NCBI RefSeq assembly: GCF_039555755.1
Contig: NZ_CP154631.1
Location: 4,030,001-4,094,000, forward strand
Direction of reading: 5' to 3'
Length of the DNA stretch: 64,000 nt
Source of the DNA: Pseudomonas sediminis
Lineage (GTDB): Bacteria; Pseudomonadota; Gammaproteobacteria; Pseudomonadales; Pseudomonadaceae
Shown: positions 16,733 through 26,300 of the stretch, piece by piece
Numbering within the stretch: position 1 is the first letter of the stretch
Layout: every line of letters starts with the position of its first letter
Program-made: the position numbers and the translations under genes
The notes under the pieces: generated by a model
Seen by the model: only the letters and a program-made list of their open reading frames with translations
What the model was told of the DNA's origin: nothing
Database searches by the model: none

Positions 16733-18526
16733 ATGCAAAGCAAAACCACAAGGCGCACCTTCGTCAAAGGCCTGGCAGCCACCGGTATTATCGGCGGACT
16801 TGGCCTGTGGCGCACGCCGGTCTGGGCGGTGAACAGCCCCGGCCAGCCCAACGTACTGACTGGTAACGAATTCGACCTATTCATCGGTGAAACCCCGGTG
16901 AACATCACCGGCGCAGCGCGCACGGCCATGACCATCAACGGCTCGCTCCCTGGGCCGATTCTTCGTTGGCGCGAAGGCGATACCGTCACATTGCGCGTGC
17001 GCAACCGCCTCAAGGAGGACACCTCCATCCATTGGCACGGCATCATCCTGCCGGCGAACATGGATGGTGTTCCTGGCCTGAGCTTCCATGGCATCGCCCC
17101 TGATGGCATGTATGAGTACAAGTTCAAGGTCAACCAGAACGGCACCTACTGGTATCACAGCCATTCTGGGCTCCAGGAGCAGGTCGGCGTATACGGTGCG
17201 CTGGTCATCGATGCCAAGGAGCCCGAGCCCTTCAGTTACGACCGTGATTACGTCGTGTTGCTGAGCGACTGGACGGATGAAAATCCAACGCGGGTACTGG
17301 CCAAGCTCAAGAAACAGTCGGACTACTACAACCAACACAAACGCACCGTTGGTGACTTCATCGATGACGTAAGCGAGATGGGTTGGTCCGCCGCCGTAGC
17401 CGACCGTAAGATGTGGGCCGAAATGAAGATGAGCCCGACTGATCTCGCCGACGTCAGTGGCTACACCTACACCTACCTGATGAACGGCCAGGCACCTGAT
17501 GGCAACTGGACCGGCATATTCAAACCAGGCGAAAAGATCCGCCTGCGGTTCATTAATGCCTCGGCTATGACCTATTTCGATGTGCGCATCCCAGGCCTGA
17601 AGATGACTGTGGTTGCGGCCGATGGTCTGCACGTCAAACCGGTCAGCGTCGACGAGTTCCGTATCGCCGTGGCCGAGACCTACGACGTGATCATCGAACC
17701 AGACAGCGAACAGGCCTATACCGTGTTTGCCCAATCCATGGACCGCACTGGCTATGCGCGCGGCACCCTTGCGGTACAGGAAGGGTTGAGTGCACCGGTA
17801 CCAAGCCCTGACCCGCGCCCACTGATTGCCATGGGTGACATGGGCATGGACCACGGCAGCATGGGCGGCATGGATCATGGGAGCATGCAGGGTGGCATGG
17901 CCGGCATGGATCACAGCCAGATGGCGGGAATGGATCATTCGGGCATGGCAGGCATGGCAGGCATGGCAGGCATGGCAGGCATGGCAGGCATGGCAGGTGC
18001 CATGCAGGCACACCCAGCCTCAGAGACCAACAACCCGCTGGTCGATATGCAAACCATGACACCAACGCATAAGTTGGACGACCCAGGTATTGGTTTGCGA
18101 GACAACGGCCGACGCGTCCTCACGTACTCTGACCTGCGCAGCACCTTCCCTGATCCGGACGGGCGTGAGCCAAGTCGCACCATCGAGCTGCACCTCACCG
18201 GGCATATGGAGAAATTCTCCTGGTCCTTCGATGGAATCAAGTTCTCTGACGCCGAGCCTCTGCGCCTCAAGTACGGCGAGCGTGTTCGCATCACGCTGGT
18301 CAACGACACCATGATGACTCACCCGATCCATCTTCATGGCATGTGGAGTGATCTGGAGGATGCGAACGGCAATTTCTTGGTGCGTAAACACACCATCGAC
18401 ATGCCGCCAGGTTCCAAGCGCAGCTATCGGGTGACCGCCGATGCGTTGGGGCGTTGGGCCTATCACTGCCACCTGTTGCTCCACATGGAAACGGGCATGT
18501 TCCGTGAAGTCCGTGTGGATGAGTAA
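16733..18526 (+). CDS. copA: Periplasmic multicopper oxidase CopA
   Basis: A 597-residue multicopper oxidase of the PcoA/CopA family, which oxidises Cu(I) and binds copper in the periplasm. A Tat signal (TTRRTFVKGLAATG) precedes three cupredoxin domains. Copper-site motifs are HWHG and WYHSHS in the first domain and HPIHLHG and HCHLLLHMETGM in the last. Between about residues 365 and 425 lies a Met-rich segment with MDHGSM, MDHSQM and a run of six GMA units, which presumably binds extra copper. The chosen ATG at 16733 directly precedes the Tat motif. It heads an operon with the small Met/His-rich gene, copB, the cytochrome and copG. Confidence 0.95.
   Translation: MQSKTTRRTFVKGLAATGIIGGLGLWRTPVWAVNSPGQPNVLTGNEFDLFIGETPVNITGAARTAMTINGSLPGPILRWREGDTVTLRVRNRLKEDTSIHWHGIILPANMDGVPGLSFHGIAPDGMYEYKFKVNQNGTYWYHSHSGLQEQVGVYGALVIDAKEPEPFSYDRDYVVLLSDWTDENPTRVLAKLKKQSDYYNQHKRTVGDFIDDVSEMGWSAAVADRKMWAEMKMSPTDLADVSGYTYTYLMNGQAPDGNWTGIFKPGEKIRLRFINASAMTYFDVRIPGLKMTVVAADGLHVKPVSVDEFRIAVAETYDVIIEPDSEQAYTVFAQSMDRTGYARGTLAVQEGLSAPVPSPDPRPLIAMGDMGMDHGSMGGMDHGSMQGGMAGMDHSQMAGMDHSGMAGMAGMAGMAGMAGMAGAMQAHPASETNNPLVDMQTMTPTHKLDDPGIGLRDNGRRVLTYSDLRSTFPDPDGREPSRTIELHLTGHMEKFSWSFDGIKFSDAEPLRLKYGERVRITLVNDTMMTHPIHLHGMWSDLEDANGNFLVRKHTIDMPPGSKRSYRVTADALGRWAYHCHLLLHMETGMFREVRVDE
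17942..17995 (+). repeat. Six tandem 9-bp repeats inside copA
   Basis: GGCATGGCA is repeated six times without interruption and encodes Gly-Met-Ala units. The units are multiples of three bases, so slippage changes the number of Met residues without breaking the frame. Confidence 0.92.
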
Positions 18527-18538
18527 AGGAGATTTCTG

Positions 18539-18850
18539 ATGAGTACTTTTATGAAGCGTAATGCCCTGTTTGGCAGCGCAGCGATGTTCAGTCTTTTGGC
18601 TGTTCTGCACGCGCCGACGTCATTTGCAGGTGAGGGGCACAGCGAGCACGAACAACATGCTGCCGAGTCGGCTGCGCCCGACGCCAGTGACAAGCCTGCA
18701 GATCAATCGAAAGGCAAGGCCGCTGGCCATCAGATGGATCATGGCGCCATGGATCATGAGGGTATGAACCATGACGATATGGGGCACGAGAAGATGATGG
18801 ATAAGCATGGCGGCACCGAAGCCGAAGCAGGTTCGAACCATGACCACTAG
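18539..18850 (+). CDS. Small Met/His-rich exported protein between copA and copB
   Basis: A 103-residue protein with a signal peptide (about 1-30, ending TSFA). Its acidic, Met/His-rich mature part has the repeats [22 protein letters not shown], which resemble the copper-binding repeats of CopA and CopB. ATG 18539 follows an AAAGGAG site 12 bp after the copA stop, and its end overlaps the copB start by 11 bp. It probably acts as a periplasmic copper sponge or passes copper between CopA and CopB. I do not know a firm family name for it. Confidence 0.75.
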   Translation: MSTFMKRNALFGSAAMFSLLAVLHAPTSFAGEGHSEHEQHAAESAAPDASDKPADQSKGKAAGHQMDHGAMDHEGMNHDDMGHEKMMDKHGGTEAEAGSNHDH

Positions 18851-19931
18851 GTTTTCACGCCCGTCCCTCATAGCGCTGGCCGTGTCGCTGAGTGCACTCA
18901 GCGGCGGCGTTACTTTGGCTGCGGAAGAAATGGATCATTCGGCAATGGGGCACGGCACCATGTCGATGGACCATAGCCAGATGAGCCACGGCGCTACCAA
19001 AGCGCCGATGGAGGGCATGGATCACAGCAAGATGGACCATGGTGCCATGCAGGGTGCTTCGGGCAGCATGGATCATAGCCAGATGGGCCACGGCCAGAGC
19101 CAAGAGAAGGCCCAGGCTATGGATCACAGCAAGATGGGGCATGGCGCCATGCAAGGACAGATGGAGGGCATGGATCATTCAAAGATGAACCATGGCTCCG
19201 CTGAAGCCCCGAGAACCACCAGCCGTACGCCGATTCCCGTTCTGACGGATGCTGATCGCCAAGCGGCTTTCCCGCCATTACCTGGCCACAAGGTTCACGA
19301 CAGCGCCATCAACAGTTTTTTCCTGCTCGATCAGCTCGAATACCAGGACGCAGATGAGGGCAGCACCCTGGCCTGGGATGCGTCGGGCTGGGTAGGCGGT
19401 GATATCAACCGGGTCTGGTTCCGCTCCGAAGGCGAGCGTACCAACGGCGTGACCGAGGATGCTGAATTACAGCTGCTGTACGGCCGCTCGATCGGCCCTT
19501 GGTGGGATGTCGTCGCGGGCGTTCGCCAGGACTTCAAACCGGAGTCGCCGCAGACTTGGGCCGCCTTCGGTATCCAGGGCATGGCGCTTTACGCCTTTGA
19601 GGCCGAAGCCACGGCCTTCGTCGGCGAGAATGGCCAAACTGCTGCCCGACTGGAGGGCGAGTACGACATTCTGCTGACCAACCGGCTGATTCTCCAGCCA
19701 ACTGCCGAAATGAACTTCTACGGCAAGAACGATCCTGAGCGAGGTGTGGGGTCTGGGTTGGCAAATACCGAGCTCGGCTTGCGTCTGCGTTACGAGATTG
19801 TCAGGCAGTTTGCCCCCTATATCGGGGTTTCCTGGAGCCGCTCCTATGGCAACACGGCGGACATGGTGCGCGACGAGGGCGGTGATGTAGACGAGGCGCG
19901 TTTTGTCGCCGGTATCCGGATGTGGTTTTAA
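18840..19931 (+). CDS. copB: Outer-membrane copper resistance protein CopB
   Basis: A 363-residue CopB/PcoB protein. After a signal peptide (about 1-27) comes a Met/His-rich region with at least eight MDHSKM- or MDHSQM-like units (about 30-120). A beta-barrel domain follows ([48 protein letters not shown]) and ends in a terminal Phe (RMWF), as outer-membrane barrels do. The start at 18840 gives an 11-bp overlap with the preceding gene; an upstream frame extension has no signal. It is thought to bind copper or let it cross the outer membrane together with CopA. The gene is intact. Confidence 0.92.
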   Translation: MTTRFSRPSLIALAVSLSALSGGVTLAAEEMDHSAMGHGTMSMDHSQMSHGATKAPMEGMDHSKMDHGAMQGASGSMDHSQMGHGQSQEKAQAMDHSKMGHGAMQGQMEGMDHSKMNHGSAEAPRTTSRTPIPVLTDADRQAAFPPLPGHKVHDSAINSFFLLDQLEYQDADEGSTLAWDASGWVGGDINRVWFRSEGERTNGVTEDAELQLLYGRSIGPWWDVVAGVRQDFKPESPQTWAAFGIQGMALYAFEAEATAFVGENGQTAARLEGEYDILLTNRLILQPTAEMNFYGKNDPERGVGSGLANTELGLRLRYEIVRQFAPYIGVSWSRSYGNTADMVRDEGGDVDEARFVAGIRMWF

Positions 19932-19940
19932 GAACCTGAC

Positions 19941-20783
19941 ATGAAAAGAACAATTAAAACTTTGGTGGCGGCCGGCGTGGTCGGTAGCACAGCTGTCCTG
20001 GCCGGCGCCTACTTTGGCGTGGTCAACGTGGGGGCCGACGATCCCCATTTTCCTGCAGTGCATGCGTTTCTCACGATGGCCCGTGACCGCTCTATCAAAG
20101 TCCGTTCGCGGGACATCGAGGTTCCCAACCTGGATGATCAAGCTCTTATTCGCGCCGGTGCGGGCAACTACAACTCCATGTGTATCGGCTGTCATTTGGC
20201 GCCAGGTGTGGCGGAGACCGAGCTAAGCCAATCGCTTTATCCTGCGCCCCCCAACCTCGCCAAGATCGGTGTCGATGGCAATCCGTCAGCAGCGTTCTGG
20301 GTGATCAAGCATGGCATCAAGGCAACGGGTATGCCTGCGTGGGGCAAGAGCATGGGAGACGAGTACATCTGGGGCATGGTTGCCTTCCTCAACCAACTGC
20401 CGACGATGGATGCCAAGCAATACCAAACACTCGTCGCATCCAGTGGCGGCCATCAGCACGGTGGTGGGGAAACGCAGATGCATAACCATGAAGGACAGCA
20501 CGGCGACAACAAGCCTGGCCATCATGACAATAGTGGCGGTGGCGATGACCATCATGGATCAGGTGATGCTGGAGAGCCTGGTCATCACGATGCCGCGGCT
20601 ACGGATAGCGAGGGTGGCTCCGCACCTAAGGCAGGTCACCATTCGGATATGAGTGGCGATGACCACCATGCTGGAGATGAGGCGTCGTCCAACGGAGGTG
20701 ATCATCACGCCGAGCAGGCTCCGAACGCCTCGCCCAAGACCCACACCCACGCCGATGGCAAAGAGCACGTACATGAAAGCTAA
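19941..20783 (+). CDS. Cytochrome c with long His-rich tail
   Basis: A 280-residue c-type cytochrome. An N-terminal membrane anchor or signal (about 7-27) precedes one haem-binding motif CIGCH near residue 78. Met in KATGMPAWG is the probable axial ligand. After the haem domain (about 160 residues) comes a low-complexity tail with many HH pairs (GHHDNSGGGDDHHGSG, HHSDMSGDDHHAGD, THTHADGKEHVH), suited to Cu(II) or other metal binding. It starts 9 bp after copB and overlaps copG by 11 bp, so it belongs to the cop operon. It may take electrons released when copper is oxidised; that is inference from position. Confidence 0.85.
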   Translation: MKRTIKTLVAAGVVGSTAVLAGAYFGVVNVGADDPHFPAVHAFLTMARDRSIKVRSRDIEVPNLDDQALIRAGAGNYNSMCIGCHLAPGVAETELSQSLYPAPPNLAKIGVDGNPSAAFWVIKHGIKATGMPAWGKSMGDEYIWGMVAFLNQLPTMDAKQYQTLVASSGGHQHGGGETQMHNHEGQHGDNKPGHHDNSGGGDDHHGSGDAGEPGHHDAAATDSEGGSAPKAGHHSDMSGDDHHAGDEASSNGGDHHAEQAPNASPKTHTHADGKEHVHES

Positions 20784-21216
20784 ATATCTGGCCTTACTGG
20801 CCGCTCTCTCCGTCACGTCTGCGGTTCAAGCAGCTGATGCCCTGACGATTGATGTCCATCGTGATGCCAATTGCGGATGTTGCAAGAAGTGGATTTCACA
20901 CCTCGAAGCGAATGGCTTCAAAGTCGTCGACCATGTTGAAAGCAACATGACAGCAGTGAAGCAAAGACTGGGCGTCGCGCCACGGTTAGCGTCTTGCCAC
21001 ACCGCGGTGATTGACGGCAAGTTCGTCGAAGGTCATGTGCCGGCGGCTCAGGTCATCGAACTCACTAAGCGCGATGATCTGCTGGGCATCGCTGTTCCCG
21101 GGATGCCGGCGGGCTCCCCCGGCATGGAAGTCGATGGCGTACAGCATGCCTACCAGGTCATTGGCTTGACCAAGACGGGTTCTGATCAGGTCGTTGCAGA
21201 ATATCCCGCCCAGTAG
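20773..21216 (+). CDS. copG: DUF411 copper resistance protein CopG
   Basis: A 147-residue exported protein of the DUF411/CopG family. A signal peptide (about 1-20, ending AVQA) is followed by a thioredoxin-like fold with the metal-binding DANCGCCKKW and a second Cys in LASCHTAVIDG. CopG-type proteins bind Cu and can switch it between oxidation states through their cysteines. ATG 20773 overlaps the cytochrome gene by 11 bp; a longer in-frame reading from 20653 has no signal and overlaps 130 bp, so it was rejected. It is the last gene of the copA operon. Confidence 0.9.
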   Translation: MKAKYLALLAALSVTSAVQAADALTIDVHRDANCGCCKKWISHLEANGFKVVDHVESNMTAVKQRLGVAPRLASCHTAVIDGKFVEGHVPAAQVIELTKRDDLLGIAVPGMPAGSPGMEVDGVQHAYQVIGLTKTGSDQVVAEYPAQ

Positions 21217-21284
21217 TACTGCCTGCCAGCACGGCCGCTTGTGTGTAGTGGCCGACTCATTTTCATACGTCCTTTAACCTAAGT

Positions 21285-21306
21285 AAAAAAGGCGCCCTAG
21301 GGCGCC
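21285..21306 (-). terminator. Rho-independent terminator for the OprD-type porin
   Basis: GGCGCC-CTAG-GGCGCC at 21291-21306 is preceded on the plus strand by six A, so on the minus strand the hairpin is followed by T6. It ends the porin transcript and probably also limits read-through from copG. Confidence 0.82.
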
Positions 21307-21393
21307 AAGGGCTGTCTCCAAACCAAAGGAGCACTACGAGGGGACAGCAGGACCAAGGAGCGAGCGGGCAATCAACCCGCTCGCTTGCCAGGG

Positions 21394-22719
21394 TTAGAGA
21401 ACTTCCAGCGGGTACTCGACAATCAGGCGGAACTCATCCAAATCCGACTCGAAGTCGGTGGCGCGAGTCGTGGCTTGTCGAATGCGAAAGGACATGTCCT
21501 TCAACGACCCAGACTGCACAACGTACTTGGCCTCGATGTCCCGCTCCCAGCGCTTCTGGTTGGTCAACGGATCGCCGTTGTCATCACTGCGCATATAGAC
21601 TTCGTTGGCGTTGCTGTAGTCGGCATCCCAGCCCTGGGCATATCGAGTCATGAAGCTCAATCCAGGCACACCGAAAGGCTCCATATCCAGGTCATAGCGC
21701 ACTTGCCATGACTTCTCCTTCGGCGAGTTGAAGTCGCTGTACTGGATGGAGTTGTCGAGGTAGATGGAGTCCGATTGGCGCAAGTAGTCGAAGTCATCAT
21801 CGCCATTGTTGCGCTGGAGACCCACCAGCACTGTATGAGCGCCGAATTGGATGCCGACCTTGCCGCTCCAGATGTTGTTATCGAAGCTCCCGAGGAGCTG
21901 CCTCCCTTCATCGACCGCCTTGTAGTAGTTCAGCCCGCCGATCAAGGCGACATCGTCCGCAAGCGGGTAGCTCAGCGTGGTGCCCGCGTAATATTGATTC
22001 CAGGCATCCTTGAGGCGGCTGGTGTAGAGACTAAAGCCGACGTTGTCATTAAGCGTGTAATCACCACCGAAATAGGCGATCCATGGCGAGTCCACTTCGC
22101 CCGCGTAGAAGGTAGCGAAGCCGTCGCGCATGCTGCTGGTATTGGGTTGGCTCATCGAGTGGAGGCGACCGCCCTGAAGCGACAGTCCTTCCACGCTGCT
22201 GTTGACCACGGTGACACCTCGGAAACTCTCCGGTAAAAGCCGTGCATCACCGTATTGGACGACCGGGCTGACGGGAAAGACGTCGCCTGCCTTGATCTCG
22301 GTATCCATGAACCGAGCTTTCCCCGCGCCACCCAGTTTGGAGTAGTTATCCTCAGCCTGCCCGAGGCTGTTGTAAGGCAGCACATCGACTGAGCCACCGG
22401 CTCCTGAACGGCCGTCGCCAGTGTCAAGTTTAAGTCCTAGCATGGCAAAGGCATCGACACCGAAGCCTATGGTGCCCTCGGTGAAGCCAGACTCGAATCG
22501 GCCTATCACGCCATGCGCCCACTCTTCCGAATAGCCATTACCCGAGCTGCTGGACTGGCCTTTGCGGAAGTCACGGTTGAAGTAGAGATTTCGATTGAGG
22601 ATGGTCAGGCTGCTGCCTTCGATAAATCCCTCGCCTTTCTCGTCGGCGGCCATTGCAGCTTGCCCGGTACTGACGCTCAGAGTGAGCAGAGAAAGTCCTA
22701 ACAGGGTTCTGTTATTCAT
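21394..22719 (-). CDS. OprD-family outer-membrane porin
   Basis: A 441-residue porin of the OprD family, 18-strand barrels for small solutes. A signal peptide (about 1-24, ending AAMA) precedes typical OprD sequence: GFIEGSSLTILNRNLYFNRDF, GVIGRFESGFTEGTIGFGVDA, VVNSSVEGLSLQGGRLHSM, and a C-terminus EFRLIVEYPLEVL. It lies inside the copper island with a CopR-like box 127 bp upstream in its own orientation. It may therefore be a copper-regulated uptake or efflux-linked pore, or its expression may be lowered when copper is high. The substrate is unknown. It has its own terminator at 21285. Confidence 0.88.
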   Translation of the reverse strand: MNNRTLLGLSLLTLSVSTGQAAMAADEKGEGFIEGSSLTILNRNLYFNRDFRKGQSSSSGNGYSEEWAHGVIGRFESGFTEGTIGFGVDAFAMLGLKLDTGDGRSGAGGSVDVLPYNSLGQAEDNYSKLGGAGKARFMDTEIKAGDVFPVSPVVQYGDARLLPESFRGVTVVNSSVEGLSLQGGRLHSMSQPNTSSMRDGFATFYAGEVDSPWIAYFGGDYTLNDNVGFSLYTSRLKDAWNQYYAGTTLSYPLADDVALIGGLNYYKAVDEGRQLLGSFDNNIWSGKVGIQFGAHTVLVGLQRNNGDDDFDYLRQSDSIYLDNSIQYSDFNSPKEKSWQVRYDLDMEPFGVPGLSFMTRYAQGWDADYSNANEVYMRSDDNGDPLTNQKRWERDIEAKYVVQSGSLKDMSFRIRQATTRATDFESDLDEFRLIVEYPLEVL

Positions 22720-22845
22720 AAATGCTCCTGATGTTATTGGCAGTTGTCATTGTGTGGTCGCATATATGTGCCAAGCGCGCCGGGCATAGCCAGGCACGCC
22801 TTGGTCATATTTCCACATGCCAAATAACGTCAGGGTGACTTGGAA

Positions 22846-22860
22846 ATTACATTTCAGTCA
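22846..22860 (-). promoter_or_regulatory. CopR-like box upstream of the OprD-type porin
   Basis: Read on the minus strand the site is TGACTGAAATGTAAT, with TCA at the conserved +8 position. TGACAG at +17 is absent. It lies 127 bp before the porin start. Confidence 0.68.
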
Positions 22861-22876
22861 GCGCGATGTCATTTAT

Positions 22877-23209
22877 CTAGTTTTGATTAAGGCAACCTGT
22901 CCCGGCTGCCCGGTATTCAAGAATATTCAGATCGCCATTGGAGTCCTCGTAGGTCATCTGGGCCGGCATCACACCGCAGCTAGAGTCCGTCGGGGTAGTG
23001 GCCACGACCCTGGCGATATCGAGTTTCATGCCGTAGCGGTAATGAATAACTTCAGGCGGATTCTTTCCGTTAGCGGCAGCATACTCTTGCATGGCCTGCT
23101 CATTGGCCTGAATCATCCGACCATAAACACGATCAGCGCCGCCTTCTGCCAGAGTGGCAGAGGAAACAACCATAGCGGCAAGGGCTGCAATAACTTTGAG
23201 GCTTTTCAT
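22877..23209 (-). CDS. PtrA-like N-terminus fused to DUF2790
   Basis: A 110-residue exported protein. The signal peptide (about 1-21, ending ATLA) is followed by EGGADRVYGRMIQANEQAMQ, the motif shared with the PtrA-like proteins at 5653 and 16332. The C-terminal half fits DUF2790 (YRYGMKLDIARVV, CGVMPAQMTYEDSNGDLNILEYR), with two cysteines, at SSCGV and TGCLN, that could form a disulfide. DUF2790 proteins are small periplasmic proteins of Pseudomonas whose role is unknown. It is monocistronic behind a CopR-like box at 23278-23293. The fusion of both modules suggests that they work together in copper handling. Confidence 0.78.
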   Translation of the reverse strand: MKSLKVIAALAAMVVSSATLAEGGADRVYGRMIQANEQAMQEYAAANGKNPPEVIHYRYGMKLDIARVVATTPTDSSCGVMPAQMTYEDSNGDLNILEYRAAGTGCLNQN

Positions 23210-23277
23210 GTTTAATCACTCCTTCAAGGTGGTGATTAAAATATATCCGCTCAACCTGTCATAAAAATGAAGTCAAA

Positions 23278-23293
23278 GTTACATCGCTGTAAT
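23278..23293 (-). promoter_or_regulatory. CopR-like box upstream of the DUF2790 gene
   Basis: The plus-strand sequence is GTTACATCGCTGTAAT. On the minus strand the box is followed by TCA at +8 and TGACAGG at +17, exactly as at 5511 and 16213. An A/T-rich -10 region (TATATT) follows 11 bases after TGACA, one less than the 12 seen at the other sites. The start codon is 69 bases from the box. Confidence 0.75.
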
Positions 23294-23354
23294 GCTTCCT
23301 GCCGCGTTACCCGGGCGAGTCAGCTTGGCGCGTGGCTTGCCCGGGTTTGTAAAG

Positions 23355-26300
23355 CTATAGCTCCTGCGGTGCGCGAACCTTCTGTGTACGCTGCCTTCGC
23401 ATCAGCCAGTACGCGGCCGGCAAAACCAACATGGACATCAGCGGCGCGGTAATCATGCCGCCGACCATGGGCGCGGCGATGCGCTTCATCACTTCAGATC
23501 CGGCACCTCCGCCCCAGAGGATTGGCAACAGGCCGGCGATGATCACGGCCACCGTCATCACCTTGGGCCGCACGCGCAGCACTGCGCCTTCACGAATTGC
23601 CTCCAGTAGTGCCGGGTCACCGCTGCGCCCGGCATCCATACGTGCATGCCAGGCATTCTTCAGGTACAGCAGCATGATCACCCCAAATTCCGCCGAGACG
23701 CCGGCCAAGGCGATAAAGCCGACCCCAGTGGCAACCGACAGGTTGAAGCCGAACCAGTAGAGCAGCCAGATGCCGCCCGATAGGGCGAAGGGCAGGGTTG
23801 CCATGATCAGTAGGGCCTCACCGAAGCGGCTGAAGGTCAGGTAAAGCAGCACGAAGATGATCAACAAGGTCGCCGGTACCACCCAGGCCAGCCGTGCATT
23901 GGCGCGCTCCAGGAACTCGAACTGACCGGAGTAGGAGACGGTCATGCCAGCATCGAGTTGTACCTGCTCAGCTACGCGTTGCTGCAACTCGCGCACGGTC
24001 GATGCCAGGTCGCGCCCACGGACATCGACATAGACCCAACCGGACAGACGCCCGTTCTCGCTGCGCAGCATTGGCGGCCCTTCGGTCAGACTAACCTGGG
24101 CGACGGTGCCCAAGGTGATCTGCTGGCCGGCTTGCGTGAGGATCGGCATACGCCGTAGTGCCTGCGGACTGTCTCGCCACTCCTTGGGATAGCGCAGGTT
24201 GATCGGGAAGCGGGCCAGTCCTTCAACCGTCTCACCAATATTGCTGCCGCCGATGGCGCCCGATACCACCGCCTGCACATCGGCGATGCTCAGGCCATAG
24301 CGCGCCGCGGCCAGTCGATCGATCTGGATGTCCACGTAACGGCCGCCAGTAAGGCGTTCTGCCAAGGCCGAACTCACCCCAGGCACCTCTTTGGCCACGG
24401 CCTCGATATCGCGCGTTATGCGCTCGATGTCGACCAAGGAGGTTCCGGACACTTTCACCCCAATGGGGCTCTTGATCCCCGTCGCCAGCATGTCGATGCG
24501 GTTGCGGATGGGCGGCACCCAGATATTGGACAGCCCCGGAACTTTTACCGCGCGATCCAGTTCCTCGATCAGCTTTTCGGGTGTCATCCCCGCGCGCCAT
24601 TGATCGCGTGGTTTGAACTGCACCGTGGTCTCGAACATTTCCAGCGGTGCTGGATCGGTGGCGGTCTCTGCTCGCCCGGCCTTGCCGAATACCCGTGCCA
24701 CTTCGGGCACCGTGAGGATCATCCGGTTGGTTTGCTGCAGCAGCTGGGTTGCCTTGCTCGCCGGCAAGCCGGGCAGGGCCGAAGGCATGTACAACAGATC
24801 GCCTTCGTCCATGGGCGGCAGGAACTCTCCTCCGAGTCTGCTGAGGGGCCACAGACTGGACACAAAGACCAGCACGGCCAGCGCCAAGGTCACCTTGGGC
24901 CAGGCCAGCACCCACTCCAGCACCGGCCGGTATGCGCCGATCAGCCAGCGGTTCAAGGGGTTTTGCTGTTCGCTGGGGATATGCCCACGAATCCAGTAGC
25001 CCATCAGCACCGGTACCAGGGTGACCGAGAGGCCGGCGGCGGCGGCCATGGCATAGGTCTTGGTGAAGGCCAGAGGGCCGAACAGGCGCCCTTCCTGGGC
25101 CTCCAGGGTAAATACCGGGAGGAACGATAGGGTGATGATCAGCAGGCTGAAGAAGAGTGCCGGTCCGACTTCGGCTGCGGCTTCGCCGATCACTCGCCAG
25201 TGCGCCTCGCCTTGGAGCGGCTCATTGGGGTGCCGAGCCTTCCAGGCCTCGATGTGCTTGTGCGCGTTCTCGATCATCACCACGGCGGCATCGACCATGG
25301 CGCCGATGGCGATGGCGATCCCGCCGAGCGACATGATGTTGGCATTGACGCCCTGGTAGCGCATGACGATGAAGGCCATCAGGATGCCCAGGGGCAGGGT
25401 GATGATCGCCACCAGCGACGAACGCAGGTGCCAGAGAAAGATCAGGCAAACCAAGGCAACCACCACGAACTCTTCCAGCAGCTTGTAGCTGAGGTTGTCG
25501 ATGGCACGGTCGATCAGTTGCGAACGGTCATAGGTAGTGACCACTTCGACGCCGGTGGGCAGGCTGGCTTTCAGGCTGTCCAGCTTGGTCTTCACGGCAG
25601 CGATGGTGTCCCGGGCATTCTTGCCGGAGCGCAGGATGACCACGCCACCGACCACTTCACCCTGGCCGTCCAATTCGGCGATACCGCGACGCATCTCTGG
25701 CCCCAGTTGAATGGTGGCCACCTGGCCTAGCAGCACCGGAATTCCGCTTGCCGAAGCCCGCAGCGGCACATTGCGAAAATCATCCAGGCTCTCCAAATAG
25801 CCCGAGGCCCGCACCATGTACTCGCGCTCCGCCAGCTCCAGGATGGCGCCGCCGGTTTCCTGATTGGCGCTCTTCAGCGCCGCTTCGACCTCCTGCTGAG
25901 TTACCCCATAAGCCACCAGCTTCTGGGGATCGAGCAGCACTTGGTATTGCTTGACCATGCCGCCGAGGGTGGCCACTTCGGCTACGTTGGGCAGGCTCTT
26001 GAGTTCGTACTTAAGGAACCAGTCCTGCAGTGCCCGCAGCTGGGCAAGATCATGCTGGCCGCTGCGGTCGACCAAGGCGTACTGGTAGATCCAGCCCACG
26101 CCGGTGGCATCCGGCCCAAGGGTGGTGGTAACACCCTCGGGCAGGCGTTCCTGCGCCTGGTTGAGGTACTCCAGCACCCGCGAGCGTGCCCAGTAGAGGT
26201 CGGTATCGTCCTCGAACAGCACATAAACGAAGGAGTCGCCGAAGAACGAGTAGCCGCGCACTGTCTTCGCCCCCGGCACCGAGAGCATGGTGGTGGCCAG

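Noticed and set aside
16576-16866. 96-residue gene before copA
   Set aside because: It overlaps the start of copA in another frame and its second half is a frame-shifted copy of the Tat signal region.
16877-18013. 378-residue His-rich minus-strand protein
   Set aside because: It is the antisense shadow of copA; the His/Met pattern comes from reading the Met/His repeats backwards.
20653-20772. 40-residue extension of CopG
   Set aside because: The Arg/Pro-rich extension lies within the cytochrome gene in another frame; the signal peptide starts at 20773.
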